Shown: positions 18,669-27,469 of the stretch, in pieces | How positions within the stretch are numbered: position 1 is the first letter of the stretch | Layout of the letters: every line of letters starts with the position of its first letter | Notes under the pieces: generated by a model | What the model was told of the DNA's origin: nothing | The model's database searches: none | What the model saw: the letters and a program-made list of their open reading frames with translations, nothing else | Program-made: the position numbers and the translations under genes | Source of the DNA: Betaproteobacteria bacterium SCN2 | GTDB taxonomy: Bacteria; Pseudomonadota; Gammaproteobacteria; Burkholderiales; Thiobacillaceae | Length of the DNA: 64,000 nucleotides | Assembly (NCBI GenBank): GCA_008923285.1 | Contig: WBSG01000012.1 | Span: 1-64,000 of the forward strand | Reading direction: 5' to 3'

Positions 18669-19859
18669 TCAGCTCCCCCGGATAAACTCCACGATGCGCT
18701 GCGCGGCGTCCTGGCAGGGACCGAGGCCGTCGACCAGGGCGATGCGCACCATGCCCTTGCCCGGGTTCCGGCCTTTCGCCTCGCGCGCGAGGAAGCTGCC
18801 TGGCAGCACGGTGACGTGCTTGCGCGCATACAGTTCGCGCGCGAAGGCGGTGTCGTCCCCCCCCGGAACCTCGGCCCAGAGATAGAAGGCGGCATCCGGC
18901 ATGGGCGCGCGCATCACGCCATTCAGCACGGGCTGCACGGCGGCGAATTTCTCCGTATACAGGCGACGGTTTTCCACGACGTGGGCTTCGTCGGTCCAGG
19001 CCACGGCGCTGGCGGCCTGGATCATAGGCGACATGGCCGAGCCGTGGTAGGTGCGGTAGACCAGGAATTTCTTCATTACCTCGGCGTCGCCGGCGACGAA
19101 GCCGGAACGCAGCCCGGGTACGTTGGAGCGCTTGGACAGCGAGTTGAACACGACCAGGTTCCTGTGGCCGCGGCCGAGCTGCTTCGCTGCCGTCAGCGCG
19201 CCCAGGGGCGGATGGGCCTCGTCGAAATAGATTTCCGAATAGCACTCGTCGCTGGCGATGACGAAGCCGTGCTGGTCGGCGAGCGCAAAAATGGTTCTCC
19301 AGTCATCGAGCGACATGACCTTGCCGGTAGGGTTGCCGGGGGTGCAGACATAGACCAGTTGCACCATTTCCCACAGGTCCTCGGGCACGGTTTCCCAGGC
19401 CATGCGATAGCCATTGTCGGCCGTGGTGTTGAGATAGTAGGGCGTGGCGCCGGCGAGCAGGGCGGCGCCCTCGTAGATCTGGTAGAAGGGATTGGGCGAA
19501 ACCACGCGCTTCTTGTGACGGGTGGGGTCGACCACGGCCTGGGCGAAGGCGAACAGGGCCTCGCGGCTGCCGTTGACCGGCAGGATTTCGGTGGCCGGGT
19601 CGAGTTCGACGCCGTAACGCCTGCCGCACCATGCGGCGATGGCCTGACGCAATGCATCCGAACCCTGGGTCAGCGGATAAGAGGCCAGTCCTGCCATGTT
19701 GGCGGCCAGGGCCTGTTTGATAAACTCGGGCGTGGCGTGCTTGGGCTCGCCGATGGACAGGTTCACATGCGCGAGTTCGGGCGCGGGGGACACCCCGGCA
19801 AACAGTTCCCGCAGCTTCTGGAACGGATAGGGATGAAGTTGATCGAGCCTGGAATTCAT
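18669..19859 (-). CDS. dapC: Succinyldiaminopimelate transaminase DapC
   Basis: 396 residues, fold-type-I PLP aminotransferase. It transaminates the product of DapD in diaminopimelate synthesis. Landmarks: LSIGEPKHATPEFI, ILPVNGSREALFAFAQAV, NPFYQIYEGAALLAGA, VYVCTPGNPTGKVM, IASDECYSEIYFD, and the PLP-lysine region VVFNSLSKRSNVPGLRSGFVAGD. The pairing with dapD supports DapC over ArgD-type aminotransferases. Confidence 0.95.
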   Translation of the reverse strand: MNSRLDQLHPYPFQKLRELFAGVSPAPELAHVNLSIGEPKHATPEFIKQALAANMAGLASYPLTQGSDALRQAIAAWCGRRYGVELDPATEILPVNGSREALFAFAQAVVDPTRHKKRVVSPNPFYQIYEGAALLAGATPYYLNTTADNGYRMAWETVPEDLWEMVQLVYVCTPGNPTGKVMSLDDWRTIFALADQHGFVIASDECYSEIYFDEAHPPLGALTAAKQLGRGHRNLVVFNSLSKRSNVPGLRSGFVAGDAEVMKKFLVYRTYHGSAMSPMIQAASAVAWTDEAHVVENRRLYTEKFAAVQPVLNGVMRAPMPDAAFYLWAEVPGGDDTAFARELYARKHVTVLPGSFLAREAKGRNPGKGMVRIALVDGLGPCQDAAQRIVEFIRGS

Positions 19860-19900
19860 TATTGTTCGCTAACTACCTGAAACGACGGATTTTACACCCT

Positions 19901-20794
19901 ATGCCTTTACGCCTGATGCCCGTGCTGGGGCTGCTCTTCGGAGCCAGCATGTGGGGACTGATCTGGTATCCCTACCGACTGCTGCAGGATGGGGGCGTCG
20001 GCGGCGTGGTGTCTTCGCTGGCGTCCTACCTTGTCCCGCTGCTGCTGTTGCTGCCGTTCTTCTGGAAGCATCTTTATGCGGCACGTCCGCATTTCGGCTG
20101 GTTGCTGGTGCTGGCACTGGCCTCGGGCTGGACCAACATGGGCTATGTGCTGGCCGTGATTGGCGGCGAGGTCATGCGCGTGGTGCTGCTGTTTTATCTC
20201 GCGCCGGTATGGACGGTGATCTTTTCACGCGTGCTGCTGGGCGAGAAGCTGTCCGAGTGGGGCTGGCTCATCATGGCCTTTTCCTTCGCCGGCGCGCTCA
20301 TCATGCTGTGGCCGCAGAACGGCGGCCCGCCATTGCCGGCGAATGCCGCTGAATGGATTGCGCTGTCTGCCGGCGCCACCTTCGCGCTTGCCAACGTGGT
20401 GACGCGCAAAGTGGCCGAAGTTGATATCTGGGCGAGGGCGCTCGCCGTTTTCGGCGGGGTCACCATCGTCGCTCTGGTTGCGCTCGTACTGGAGCCCGAG
20501 CCGTTCGCGTTCGCCGGCAGTGCGCCGGCAATGATCTGGCTGCTGCTGCTGGGAGTGGGACTGAGCATTGCGCTCATGACCCTGGCAGTGCAATACGGCC
20601 TCAGCCGCACCCCGGCCAACCGCGCCATCGTCATCTTCCTGTTCGAACTGGTGGTGGCCGCCGTTGCCTCCTGGTTCCTGGCCAACGAAGCCATGAGCCT
20701 GCGCGAATGGGTGGGAGGCGCGATGATCATCGCCGGCAGCCTGTTTTCAGGACATATGGAGGGAAAGCGTGAAAATCCACAGCCTGCTGCATAG
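19901..20794 (+). CDS. EamA/DMT-family drug/metabolite transporter
   Basis: 297 residues with ten predicted hydrophobic helices in two EamA repeats (first near GLLFGASMWGLIWYPYRLL, second near WIALSAGATFALANVVTRKVAEVD). The substrate cannot be told from the sequence; YddG- or RhaT-like exporters of amino acids or metabolites share the fold. An upstream TTG start would also be possible; the ATG chosen begins directly before the first helix. The end overlaps the next gene. Confidence 0.85.
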   Translation: MPLRLMPVLGLLFGASMWGLIWYPYRLLQDGGVGGVVSSLASYLVPLLLLLPFFWKHLYAARPHFGWLLVLALASGWTNMGYVLAVIGGEVMRVVLLFYLAPVWTVIFSRVLLGEKLSEWGWLIMAFSFAGALIMLWPQNGGPPLPANAAEWIALSAGATFALANVVTRKVAEVDIWARALAVFGGVTIVALVALVLEPEPFAFAGSAPAMIWLLLLGVGLSIALMTLAVQYGLSRTPANRAIVIFLFELVVAAVASWFLANEAMSLREWVGGAMIIAGSLFSGHMEGKRENPQPAA

Positions 20795-21152
20795 CTCCCT
20801 GCTGGTGGAGGACCTGGCGCGTGCGCGCGCCTTCTACGAAGGCGTGCTGGGCCTCGAGCCCAGTCCGCTGCGTCCGGCCATGAACTTCGACGGCGTGTGG
20901 TACGCGTTCGGCCCGCAGCAAATCCACCTGATTTGCCTGCCCAGCCCGGAGAAAGGCCTGCTACGCCCCGAACATGGCGGACGCGACCGGCATCTGGCGC
21001 TGGGCGTCGATTCGATCGGGGAGCTTGAATGCCGGCTGGATGCAGCCGGCATTCGCTGCACCCGCAGCCAGTCGGGGAGGGCGGCCCTGTTTTGCAGGGA
21101 CCCGGACGACAATGCGCTGGAATTCGTCGAAATCGCGGCAAGCGTCGGCTAG
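20769..21152 (+). CDS. VOC (glyoxalase/bleomycin-resistance) fold protein
   Basis: 127 residues, two beta-alpha-beta-beta-beta units. HSSLLVEDLARARAFYEGVLGLEP opens the fold; HLALGVDSIGELECRLDAAGI and LFCRDPDDNALEFVEI follow, with His/Glu positions for a metal site. The start is GTG with GGAGGG in front and overlaps the EamA gene by 26 bases, which suggests coupling. The substrate is unknown. Confidence 0.85.
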   Translation: MKIHSLLHSSLLVEDLARARAFYEGVLGLEPSPLRPAMNFDGVWYAFGPQQIHLICLPSPEKGLLRPEHGGRDRHLALGVDSIGELECRLDAAGIRCTRSQSGRAALFCRDPDDNALEFVEIAASVG

Positions 21153-21311
21153 CGAGCATCCATCCGCTACGCCTCCCGCTACTGTATGACAGCCTGGCCG
21201 CTGTCTGCATCCGGATGGCAATGAACCGGAATTCGTTGGGATTTTCGTGGTCTCGACTTTCGATGGCGGTTCCGCCCGGACTGCCCGGCCAAGCCAACAA
21301 AGGAGATGTCC

Positions 21312-22007
21312 ATGCTGTTTCGGCAGTTTTTCGATTCTGTGTCGAGCACCTATACCTATCTGGTCGCCTCGGCGGCAGGGCGTGAAGCCCTCATCATCGA
21401 CCCGGTCAAGGAACAGGTTGCGCAATATCTGCGGGCCATCAGCGAGCTTGATCTGCGGCTGGTGCGCGCCATCGACACCCACACGCATGCCGACCATGTG
21501 ACTGGCCTCGGCGATTTGCGCGACGCGACCGGGTGCATCACGCTGATGGGCGAATACAGCCGGGCCGAATGCGTATCCGAGCAGGTGCGCGAGGGCGAGC
21601 TGATCGAGGTCGACGGCATCACGCTTTTCGCCGTCTACACGCCAGGACATACCGACGAGTCGTTCAGCTTCGTGCTCGAGCCTGCGCGCCCGCATGCGGT
21701 GTTTACCGGCGACGTTCTGCTCATACGCGGCACCGGGCGTACCGATTTCCAGAACGGCGATCCTGAAAAATCCTGGGATTCCATCGTCAACAAGCTGTTC
21801 AGGTTGCCGGACGAAACCCTGGTCTATCCCGCACATGACTACAAGGGATGGAGCGTTTCCAGCATTGGTGAGGAAAAGCGCCACAACTCGCGCCTGGCCG
21901 GCAAAACGCGTGAGCAGTACATTGCCCTGATGAATTCGCTGGATCTCCCCGATCCCAGGCTGATGGATATTGCCGTGCCTGCCAATCTGGCTTGCGGCAA
22001 GCTCTAG
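21312..22007 (+). CDS. Persulfide dioxygenase (ETHE1-type, metallo-beta-lactamase fold)
   Basis: 231 residues. It oxidises glutathione persulfide to sulfite and glutathione. The metal motif THTHADHVTG, the GHTDES box, and LLIRGTGRTDFQNGDPEKSWDSI (typical for ETHE1/PDO) followed by VYPAHDYKGW are present. I took the second ATG because AAAGGAG ends six bases before it; the first ATG touches the ribosome site. It fits with the sox genes and the TauE exporter: persulfide oxidation yields sulfite. Confidence 0.92.
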   Translation: MLFRQFFDSVSSTYTYLVASAAGREALIIDPVKEQVAQYLRAISELDLRLVRAIDTHTHADHVTGLGDLRDATGCITLMGEYSRAECVSEQVREGELIEVDGITLFAVYTPGHTDESFSFVLEPARPHAVFTGDVLLIRGTGRTDFQNGDPEKSWDSIVNKLFRLPDETLVYPAHDYKGWSVSSIGEEKRHNSRLAGKTREQYIALMNSLDLPDPRLMDIAVPANLACGKL

Positions 22008-22151
22008 CTGGCAGTCAAAAAACTGACGGGCGATCGGGCGCAGCCGACGGAGGAGGGCATTGCACCGCGCCGAGGGAAGCCGCCTTGCCAGTGCCGCTCG
22101 CCCTTCTATTATGAAAGTGTGGCGACGACAAAACGATCAAGCACACGAACC

Positions 22152-22548
22152 ATGAGCAAACTGAGCCGCGATACCCTCGCCAAAATCACCCGAAATCTGC
22201 GCGACCGGCAAAAGGCAGTGCTGGAAGCGGTGCGCACTGAATACGACCAGCGCGACAACCAGCAGTTGATCGAACTGAGGGCGTGAGCCCGGCGACAGTG
22301 GCGACGTCTCGCTGGCGGACGCGGTGGCTGATCTCAATGTTCTGAGGGCCGATCGCCATGTTCACGAACTGCGCGACATCGACGGCGCTTTTGCCCGCAT
22401 GAAGTCGGGCGCATACGGCATCTGCACGGATTGCGGCGCAGACATTCCGGCACAGCGCCTGCTTGTCTATCCTGCCGCCAAGCGCTGCATGGCCTGCCAG
22501 CAAAGGCATGAGCAGCTTTTCGCACAGGAGGGCAAGCCGACGCTCTAG
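22152..22548 (+). pseudogene. Frameshifted DksA/TraR-type zinc-finger gene
   Basis: The first 44 codons (MSKLSRDTLAKITRNLRDRQ and onward) end at a TGA near 22283. The +1 frame then continues with REPGDSGDVSLADAVADLNVLRA and a normal DksA/TraR C4 finger, CTDCGADIPAQRLLVYPAAKRCMACQ. Removing one G from the GGG run at about 22278-22280 restores one frame. It could be a true mutation, an assembly error or recoding. The intact protein would be a small TraR-like regulator of RNA polymerase. It lies just before the ribosome-hibernation gene. Confidence 0.8.
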
Positions 22549-22604
22549 CTTCCCTGTCGCGCCCTTTCTGCAATGCCGCCAGGCAATGGACTCAAGGAGT
22601 CATC

Positions 22605-23150
22605 ATGCAAGTTCCCCTGCAAATCACCTTTCATGACGTAAGCCATTCCGAGGCGCTGGATAAGCATATCCGCGAAAAAGCCGGAAAACTCGAACGTTTC
22701 TATACGGGACTGATGGGCTGCAAGGTCGTGGTCGAACAGCCGGGATTGCACCAGCACAAGGGCAAGCCTTTCAACATTCGTATCGACCTCACGGTTCCGG
22801 GCGCGGAAATCGTGGTCGACCGCCAGCAGGATGAAGATGTCTATGTCGCCCTGCGGGATGCCTTCAATGCCGCGCGCAGGAAACTCGAGGACTATGGCCG
22901 GCGCCAGCGCCTGGAAATCAAGACGCACGATCCGGTGCTGTCCGGGCGCGTGGCCAGGCTGGTCACCGAAGAGCGCTATGGGTTCATCGCCGGCATCGAC
23001 GGGCGCGAGTTCTACTTTTCGGCCATGAACCTGGCGAACGGAAATTACGACCACCTGGCCGAAGGCGACGAAGTGCATTTCCTCGAAGATGCCGGCAGCC
23101 AGGGCCTGCAGGCCAGGCGCGTGACCTTGCGCAGGCACGAGGAGGCCTAG
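22605..23150 (+). CDS. Ribosome hibernation (HPF/S30AE) domain fused to a cold-shock-like domain
   Basis: 181 residues. The first 100 match the S30AE fold of HPF/YfiA (LQITFHDVSHSEALDKHIREKAGKLERFY, then NIRIDLTVPGAEIVV and DVYVALRDAFNAARRKLEDY). Residues about 108-180 (GRVARLVTEERYGFIAGIDGREFYFSAMNL then LAEGDEVHFLED) look like a cold-shock OB fold with a YGFI RNA-binding patch. The C-terminal dimerisation domain of long HPF is absent. It probably protects idle ribosomes, with the extra domain adding RNA contact. Confidence 0.85.
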   Translation: MQVPLQITFHDVSHSEALDKHIREKAGKLERFYTGLMGCKVVVEQPGLHQHKGKPFNIRIDLTVPGAEIVVDRQQDEDVYVALRDAFNAARRKLEDYGRRQRLEIKTHDPVLSGRVARLVTEERYGFIAGIDGREFYFSAMNLANGNYDHLAEGDEVHFLEDAGSQGLQARRVTLRRHEEA

Positions 23151-23187
23151 CGAATCCGGGCGGCAGCGCTGCCGCCCGGATCAGGTC

Positions 23188-23556
23188 TTATTGCCGTTCT
23201 TCCAGGTTGCGGATCAGCACGAGGTGCCGACAGGTCCCGTGCAGATAGTCCTGGCGCAGGCCAACCATGACCTGGAAGGTGTTCCCGTCGGCATGCCTGG
23301 CTTCCATGCGCACGTTCTTGAACTGCGGGGGCGCAGATTGCCTGTCCGGAGCATTGGCTCTTCCCTGTGAAAAATCAGGCAGGAGCTGGCTGACATGCTT
23401 GCCCAGCATTGAAATCTCGGGAAAGCCGAACAGCGTGCTGGCTGCGTCCCCGTAGGTGCATACGTGGTAATCCTCGTCCAGCGTCAGCGCGGTATACGGG
23501 ATGTAAGTCTGTTTCGGCGTGAATTTTCGGGCTTTCTTGTCTGATGCGTCCGTCAT
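23188..23556 (-). CDS. PAS-domain protein
   Basis: 122 residues from an ATG preceded by AAGAGGGG. The body is one PAS fold: YTALTLDEDYHVCTYGDAASTLFGFPEISMLGKHVSQLLPDF, then VRMEARHADGNTFQVMVGLRQDY. There is no output domain. It sits 200 bases downstream of a FixL/FixJ-like pair on the same strand, so it may be a separate sensor or ligand-binding modulator of that system (inference). Confidence 0.75.
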   Translation of the reverse strand: MTDASDKKARKFTPKQTYIPYTALTLDEDYHVCTYGDAASTLFGFPEISMLGKHVSQLLPDFSQGRANAPDRQSAPPQFKNVRMEARHADGNTFQVMVGLRQDYLHGTCRHLVLIRNLEERQ

Positions 23557-23757
23557 GTCGTCCCCTCTTGTCTGTTTATGTCCATCCGGAGCCAAGCCAG
23601 AGCCATGTCTTGCCATGGCTGGTATGAATTTACCAGCACCCGCGCCGGGGCAGCATACGTAGTAATACGGATAATTGAATGAAATCAAGCAGAAAGCGCG
23701 CGAATCTGCCGCGGGGCCAAAACATTTTGGCCTGCGGGTGCGCCCCAAGACATCCGC

Positions 23758-24363
23758 TCAAACACTGTCGGCGATGTAATAGAGCTGGCCCAGTTCTATG
23801 AGATTCGACGTGCCGGTCTTGGCGAGAATGTTCTTGCGGTGGATTTCCACCGTACGCGGGCTCAACCCCAGTTGCCTGGCGACTTCCTTGTTGGTCCTGC
23901 CGCTCAGCAGCAGGGCCAGCACGCCTTCCTCGCGCGAGGTGAGCAGGCTCAGACGTACCTGCGCGGCATCGCGCTCGGACTGCCTGAGCCATCGGTATTC
24001 ATCCAGTTTCAGGGCGCCGCGGACCCGTGCCAGCAGGGTGTCCGCCGCCACCGGCTTTTCGAGGAAATCGTAGGCGCCGGCCTTCATCGCCCGCACCGAC
24101 ATGGGCACGTCGCCGTGCCCGGTGAGGAAGATTACCGGCATGAGTATGCCTCGGCGCTTGAGTTCGGCCTGGGCCTGCAAGCCGTCCATGGCGGGCATGC
24201 GCATGTCGAGCACGACGCAGCCGGCCGACTGCGGGCCGCAGGACTGCAGCAGCAGTTCCGCCGACTCGAAGGTCTTGACGTCAAAGCCTTCGCCTTCGAC
24301 GATTTTTTCCAGCCCGCGCAGGACGGCGGCATCGTCGTCCACCAGGAATACGGTCGCCTTCAT
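23758..24363 (-). CDS. FixJ/NarL-type response regulator
   Basis: 201 residues. A receiver domain (phospho-acceptor Asp53 in VVLDMRMPAMDG, conserved Lys in DFLEKPV) is followed by a LuxR-type HTH (LTSREEGVLALLLSGRTNKEVARQLGLSPRTVEIHRKNILAK). It overlaps the kinase gene by four bases (ATGA), so the two form a cognate pair. Targets are unknown. Confidence 0.92.
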   Translation of the reverse strand: MKATVFLVDDDAAVLRGLEKIVEGEGFDVKTFESAELLLQSCGPQSAGCVVLDMRMPAMDGLQAQAELKRRGILMPVIFLTGHGDVPMSVRAMKAGAYDFLEKPVAADTLLARVRGALKLDEYRWLRQSERDAAQVRLSLLTSREEGVLALLLSGRTNKEVARQLGLSPRTVEIHRKNILAKTGTSNLIELGQLYYIADSV

Positions 24364-25553
24364 TGCGAAACCGGCAAGGCGAACAGGAAGCGGCCGGCTT
24401 CCCCGGGTTCGGCCCAGATGCGGCCACCGTGGCCTTCGATGATCGAGCGGCTGATGACCAGGCCCATGCCGATGCCGTTCTTCTTGGTCGTGTAAAGCGG
24501 TTCGAACACCCTGGAAACAGCATCGGCTGCCAGCCCGGGGCCGCTGTCCTCGACGCAGGCGAGGACCTGGTTCTTCGCCGCTTCGTGTCTCGTGCCGATC
24601 TCGATCGTGCCGCTTCGATGGCCGGCGTCCGCCATCGCATCCATGGCATTTTCGATCAGGTTGACGATGACCTGTTCGATCTGCGAAGGACGCATCAGGA
24701 TGAGCGGCATGGATTCTTCCAGCTTCATCCTGAGGCGTATCTTGCGGCCGCGCGCCAGCACCTCCATGAGCTTGCAAGCGGCACGCACTTCAGCGTTGAG
24801 GTCGGCCTCGACCATCGCCTGCGGCTGGCGGGCAAGGAACTTGCGCAGGTCGCGGATGGACTTTGCCGCCCGTTCGGACTGCTCCACGATATCCTGCATG
24901 GTCGAAACCGCTTCCTGCATGTCGAAGTCGCCGCGTCGCAGCCTGGCCAGCCGCGCTTCGGCAAAACTGCGGATCGCCGCCAGCGGCTGATTGAGCTGAT
25001 GCGCCAGCAGGGCCGCGATTTCCCCCGCAACATGCAGGCGGTGCATTTGCGCCTTGTCCTCGAGCCGTGCATATTCCGCGCGCTCCTGCTCGAGCTGCTT
25101 GTGCTCGGTGATGTCGAAATTGACGCCTATCAGGTGCAAGGACCCATCCGTCGCGGTCATCAGAGGCTGCCCGCGGCCGGCCAGCCAGTGCAGGCTCCCG
25201 TCCGGGTGCCTCACGCGGAACTCCATTCCGAACACATCGGACTTGTTGAGCGCCTGCTCGATGATCGCGCGCACATGCGCCTGGTCTTCTGGGTGAATGA
25301 GCCCGATCGCATCGGAACCCAGTCCCGAAAAGTTGTCGGGGGAGGTGCCGAACAGCTGGTACTGCCGCTGATCCCATTGGATTGCATCCGTGGTCAGGTT
25401 CCAGTCCCAGGTGCCCATCTCGGCGCTGTCGAGCGCGAGCCTCAGGCGGTGCTCGTTTTGGCGCAAGGCGTCCTGCGAGCGCCGCCTCTCGAGGGCGTTG
25501 CCATTGCTGTCCTGGGCTTTTGCCCCGCTTGGCATTTTCTGGCTTTTACTCAT
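24360..25553 (-). CDS. PAS-domain sensor histidine kinase (FixL-like)
   Basis: 397 residues, no membrane helices, so cytoplasmic. A PAS domain spans about 34-155 (LDSAEMGTWDWNLTTDAIQWDQRQYQLFG to LIGVNFDITEHKQLEQE). The dimerisation segment has His185 in AHQLNQPLAAI, a FixL/DctB-type H-box. The ATPase domain shows LIENAMDAM (N-box), VEDSGPGL (G1) and GIGMGLVISRSIIEGHGG (G2). The PAS lacks an obvious haem histidine, so the signal is open. Confidence 0.92.
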   Translation of the reverse strand: MSKSQKMPSGAKAQDSNGNALERRRSQDALRQNEHRLRLALDSAEMGTWDWNLTTDAIQWDQRQYQLFGTSPDNFSGLGSDAIGLIHPEDQAHVRAIIEQALNKSDVFGMEFRVRHPDGSLHWLAGRGQPLMTATDGSLHLIGVNFDITEHKQLEQERAEYARLEDKAQMHRLHVAGEIAALLAHQLNQPLAAIRSFAEARLARLRRGDFDMQEAVSTMQDIVEQSERAAKSIRDLRKFLARQPQAMVEADLNAEVRAACKLMEVLARGRKIRLRMKLEESMPLILMRPSQIEQVIVNLIENAMDAMADAGHRSGTIEIGTRHEAAKNQVLACVEDSGPGLAADAVSRVFEPLYTTKKNGIGMGLVISRSIIEGHGGRIWAEPGEAGRFLFALPVSQ

Positions 25554-25640
25554 TGCCGCTTGTCGATCCGATATGAAGCCGGGCTGTTTTGCAGCCTCGG
25601 GAAGGGTCTGTTATATGCCGGATTGTGGCATGTCCGGTTT

Positions 25641-26873
25641 TCAGTGTGGCAAAAGTTGCGGCCCTGAGCGGGCCAGCATTGCGCTGCCAAAGGCGGCTTC
25701 GCCATGAATTGCGGCCCCGACCGGAACTTGCAGCGCCTGCTGCCGGATCATGGCCCAGATACGGTTGCGTGCGCCGCCGCCTGCCGTCAAGACCCGCTTC
25801 AACGGGGTGGCGCCCAAAGCTGCCAGCTTGCGATAGCCCAGGGCTTCGATCGCGGCCATGCCTTCGAGCAGGCCATGCAGGAAGCGGGCATCGTCCTCGG
25901 GGCGAGGGCTCATGCGCGGCGCCAGCGCGGGATCGTTGAGCGGGAAGCGCTCGCCCGGGGCGGGCAGGGGGTAGTAGTCGAGTCCGCTGGAGCGGGCAGG
26001 GTCGATGCGTGCAGACAACTGGACCAGCATCGCGTCGCTGAAATACTGCCTCAAGACGCCGCCGCCACTGTTACTGGCGCCGCCGGCAAGCCACAAGCGG
26101 CCATAGCGGTGCGAATACACGCCGCTGGCCGGCTCTTCCACGCGGGTTTCGGACAATAGCTTCAATACCAGGGTGGTGCCTAGTGAGGTCACGGCCTCGC
26201 CAGGCTCGGTAAGTCTGGCGGCCATGAAGGCGGCGATGCTGTCGGTGGTGCCGGCACGCACGATGCAGTCGGGGTTGAGGCCGAACCGCCGTGTCATTGC
26301 CGGCAGCAAGGGGCCAATGGCATCACCCGGCGTGAGCACCTTCTGCTGCCAGCGCGAGCCGGGAAGCCGGCCCACCCAGTCCGGCCAGGCCAGGTTTTCC
26401 GCATCGAAGCCGGATTTCAGCGCATTGTGGTAGTCGGTAATGTCGCCCCTGCCGGTCAACAGCGCGGCCAGCCAGTCGGCCTGATGGAAGCAGTGGACGG
26501 CATCAGGAAAGTTTTTAGCCAGCCACAGGCGCTTGGCCAGGCCGGATGTCGCACCGTATTGTGGATTGCCGATGGCCCTGGCCTCGTCGGCTGCGCGGCC
26601 GTCGTTGTAGAGCAGGGCGGGGGCCATGGGCTCGAACGCGGCATCGGCCGCCAACAGGGTGCCCGAAGTGCCGTCGATGGCCAGTGCAGCCAGATTGAGG
26701 CGGATTTCGGCAGGCAGGTCGTCTATCAGCCCGAACAGGGCCTCACGCCAGGCCTGCGCACTGGCCGGATCAGCGTAGGCGGCCCGGTTTTCGGAAACCG
26801 TCTCCCCGGCCTTGTCCAGCACGCAGGCGCGCGCGCCCGAAGTGCCGAAGTCGAGGCCGAGATAAAAGGTCAT
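25641..26873 (-). CDS. FGGY-family carbohydrate kinase
   Basis: 410 residues, shorter than xylulokinase (about 480-500). FYLGLDFGTSGARACVLD is the N-terminal phosphate loop, IDGTSGTLL the second motif, and TSLGTTLVLKLL with VLTAGGGARNRIWAMI the C-terminal ATP site. The length and the LGTTLVLKLLSE context recall the cyanobacterial/plant D-ribulose kinase group, so the substrate may be D-ribulose or D-xylulose. The gene appears monocistronic. Confidence 0.85.
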   Translation of the reverse strand: MTFYLGLDFGTSGARACVLDKAGETVSENRAAYADPASAQAWREALFGLIDDLPAEIRLNLAALAIDGTSGTLLAADAAFEPMAPALLYNDGRAADEARAIGNPQYGATSGLAKRLWLAKNFPDAVHCFHQADWLAALLTGRGDITDYHNALKSGFDAENLAWPDWVGRLPGSRWQQKVLTPGDAIGPLLPAMTRRFGLNPDCIVRAGTTDSIAAFMAARLTEPGEAVTSLGTTLVLKLLSETRVEEPASGVYSHRYGRLWLAGGASNSGGGVLRQYFSDAMLVQLSARIDPARSSGLDYYPLPAPGERFPLNDPALAPRMSPRPEDDARFLHGLLEGMAAIEALGYRKLAALGATPLKRVLTAGGGARNRIWAMIRQQALQVPVGAAIHGEAAFGSAMLARSGPQLLPH

Positions 26874-26966
26874 TCAAACAAGGCGGACAGAGGCACAGGG
26901 GAAATAACGCTACGAGAGTTGGTTTGCCTCAAGTGCTCCTGCCCTCTTTGTGAAAGATGAAATGAG

Positions 26967-27386
26967 TCAGCCACGCGTGTTGGACTGGTGCTCGAACTGG
27001 GTAAGGTCTACCCTGGGCGCGGGCTTCCAGCCCTTCTTGCGATGTTCGGCGACGACGTTGGTGAATATGCCGCCACGCACGTAGAACTTGGCGGTCAGGC
27101 GCATGAACCTCGGCTTGGTCACCTTGACCAGATCATCAAGAATCCGGTTGGTGACGTCCTCGTGGAAGTGGCCTTCGTTCCTGAAACCCCAGATGTAGAG
27201 CTTGAGGCTTTTCAGTTCGACACAGGTCTTGTCCGGGATGTAATCGAGGTAGAGCGTGGCGAAATCCGGCTGCCCGGTCTTGGGGCAAAGGCATGTAAAT
27301 TCAGGAATTTCCATGTGGATGTGAAAATCCCGCTCAGGTTTCGGGTTGGGGAAGGTTTCCAGGGTTTTTGAAGGTTGGGACGGCAT
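26967..27386 (-). CDS. queF: NADPH-dependent 7-cyano-7-deazaguanine reductase QueF
   Basis: 139 residues from the ATG ([15 protein letters not shown]); an in-frame TTG 24 bases upstream is an alternative. QueF reduces preQ0 to preQ1 in queuosine synthesis. The catalytic Cys is in [16 protein letters not shown], and the family motif is [27 protein letters not shown]. This is the short (unimodular) form. Confidence 0.95.
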   Translation of the reverse strand: MPSQPSKTLETFPNPKPERDFHIHMEIPEFTCLCPKTGQPDFATLYLDYIPDKTCVELKSLKLYIWGFRNEGHFHEDVTNRILDDLVKVTKPRFMRLTAKFYVRGGIFTNVVAEHRKKGWKPAPRVDLTQFEHQSNTRG

Positions 27387-27469
27387 GGTCGGGCTCGGGG
27401 TAGAATTCAAGGAGCCGGCTGGAGGAGGCCGGTTGTTGTCGCCAATTATATAAGCAACGGGTAATCATC

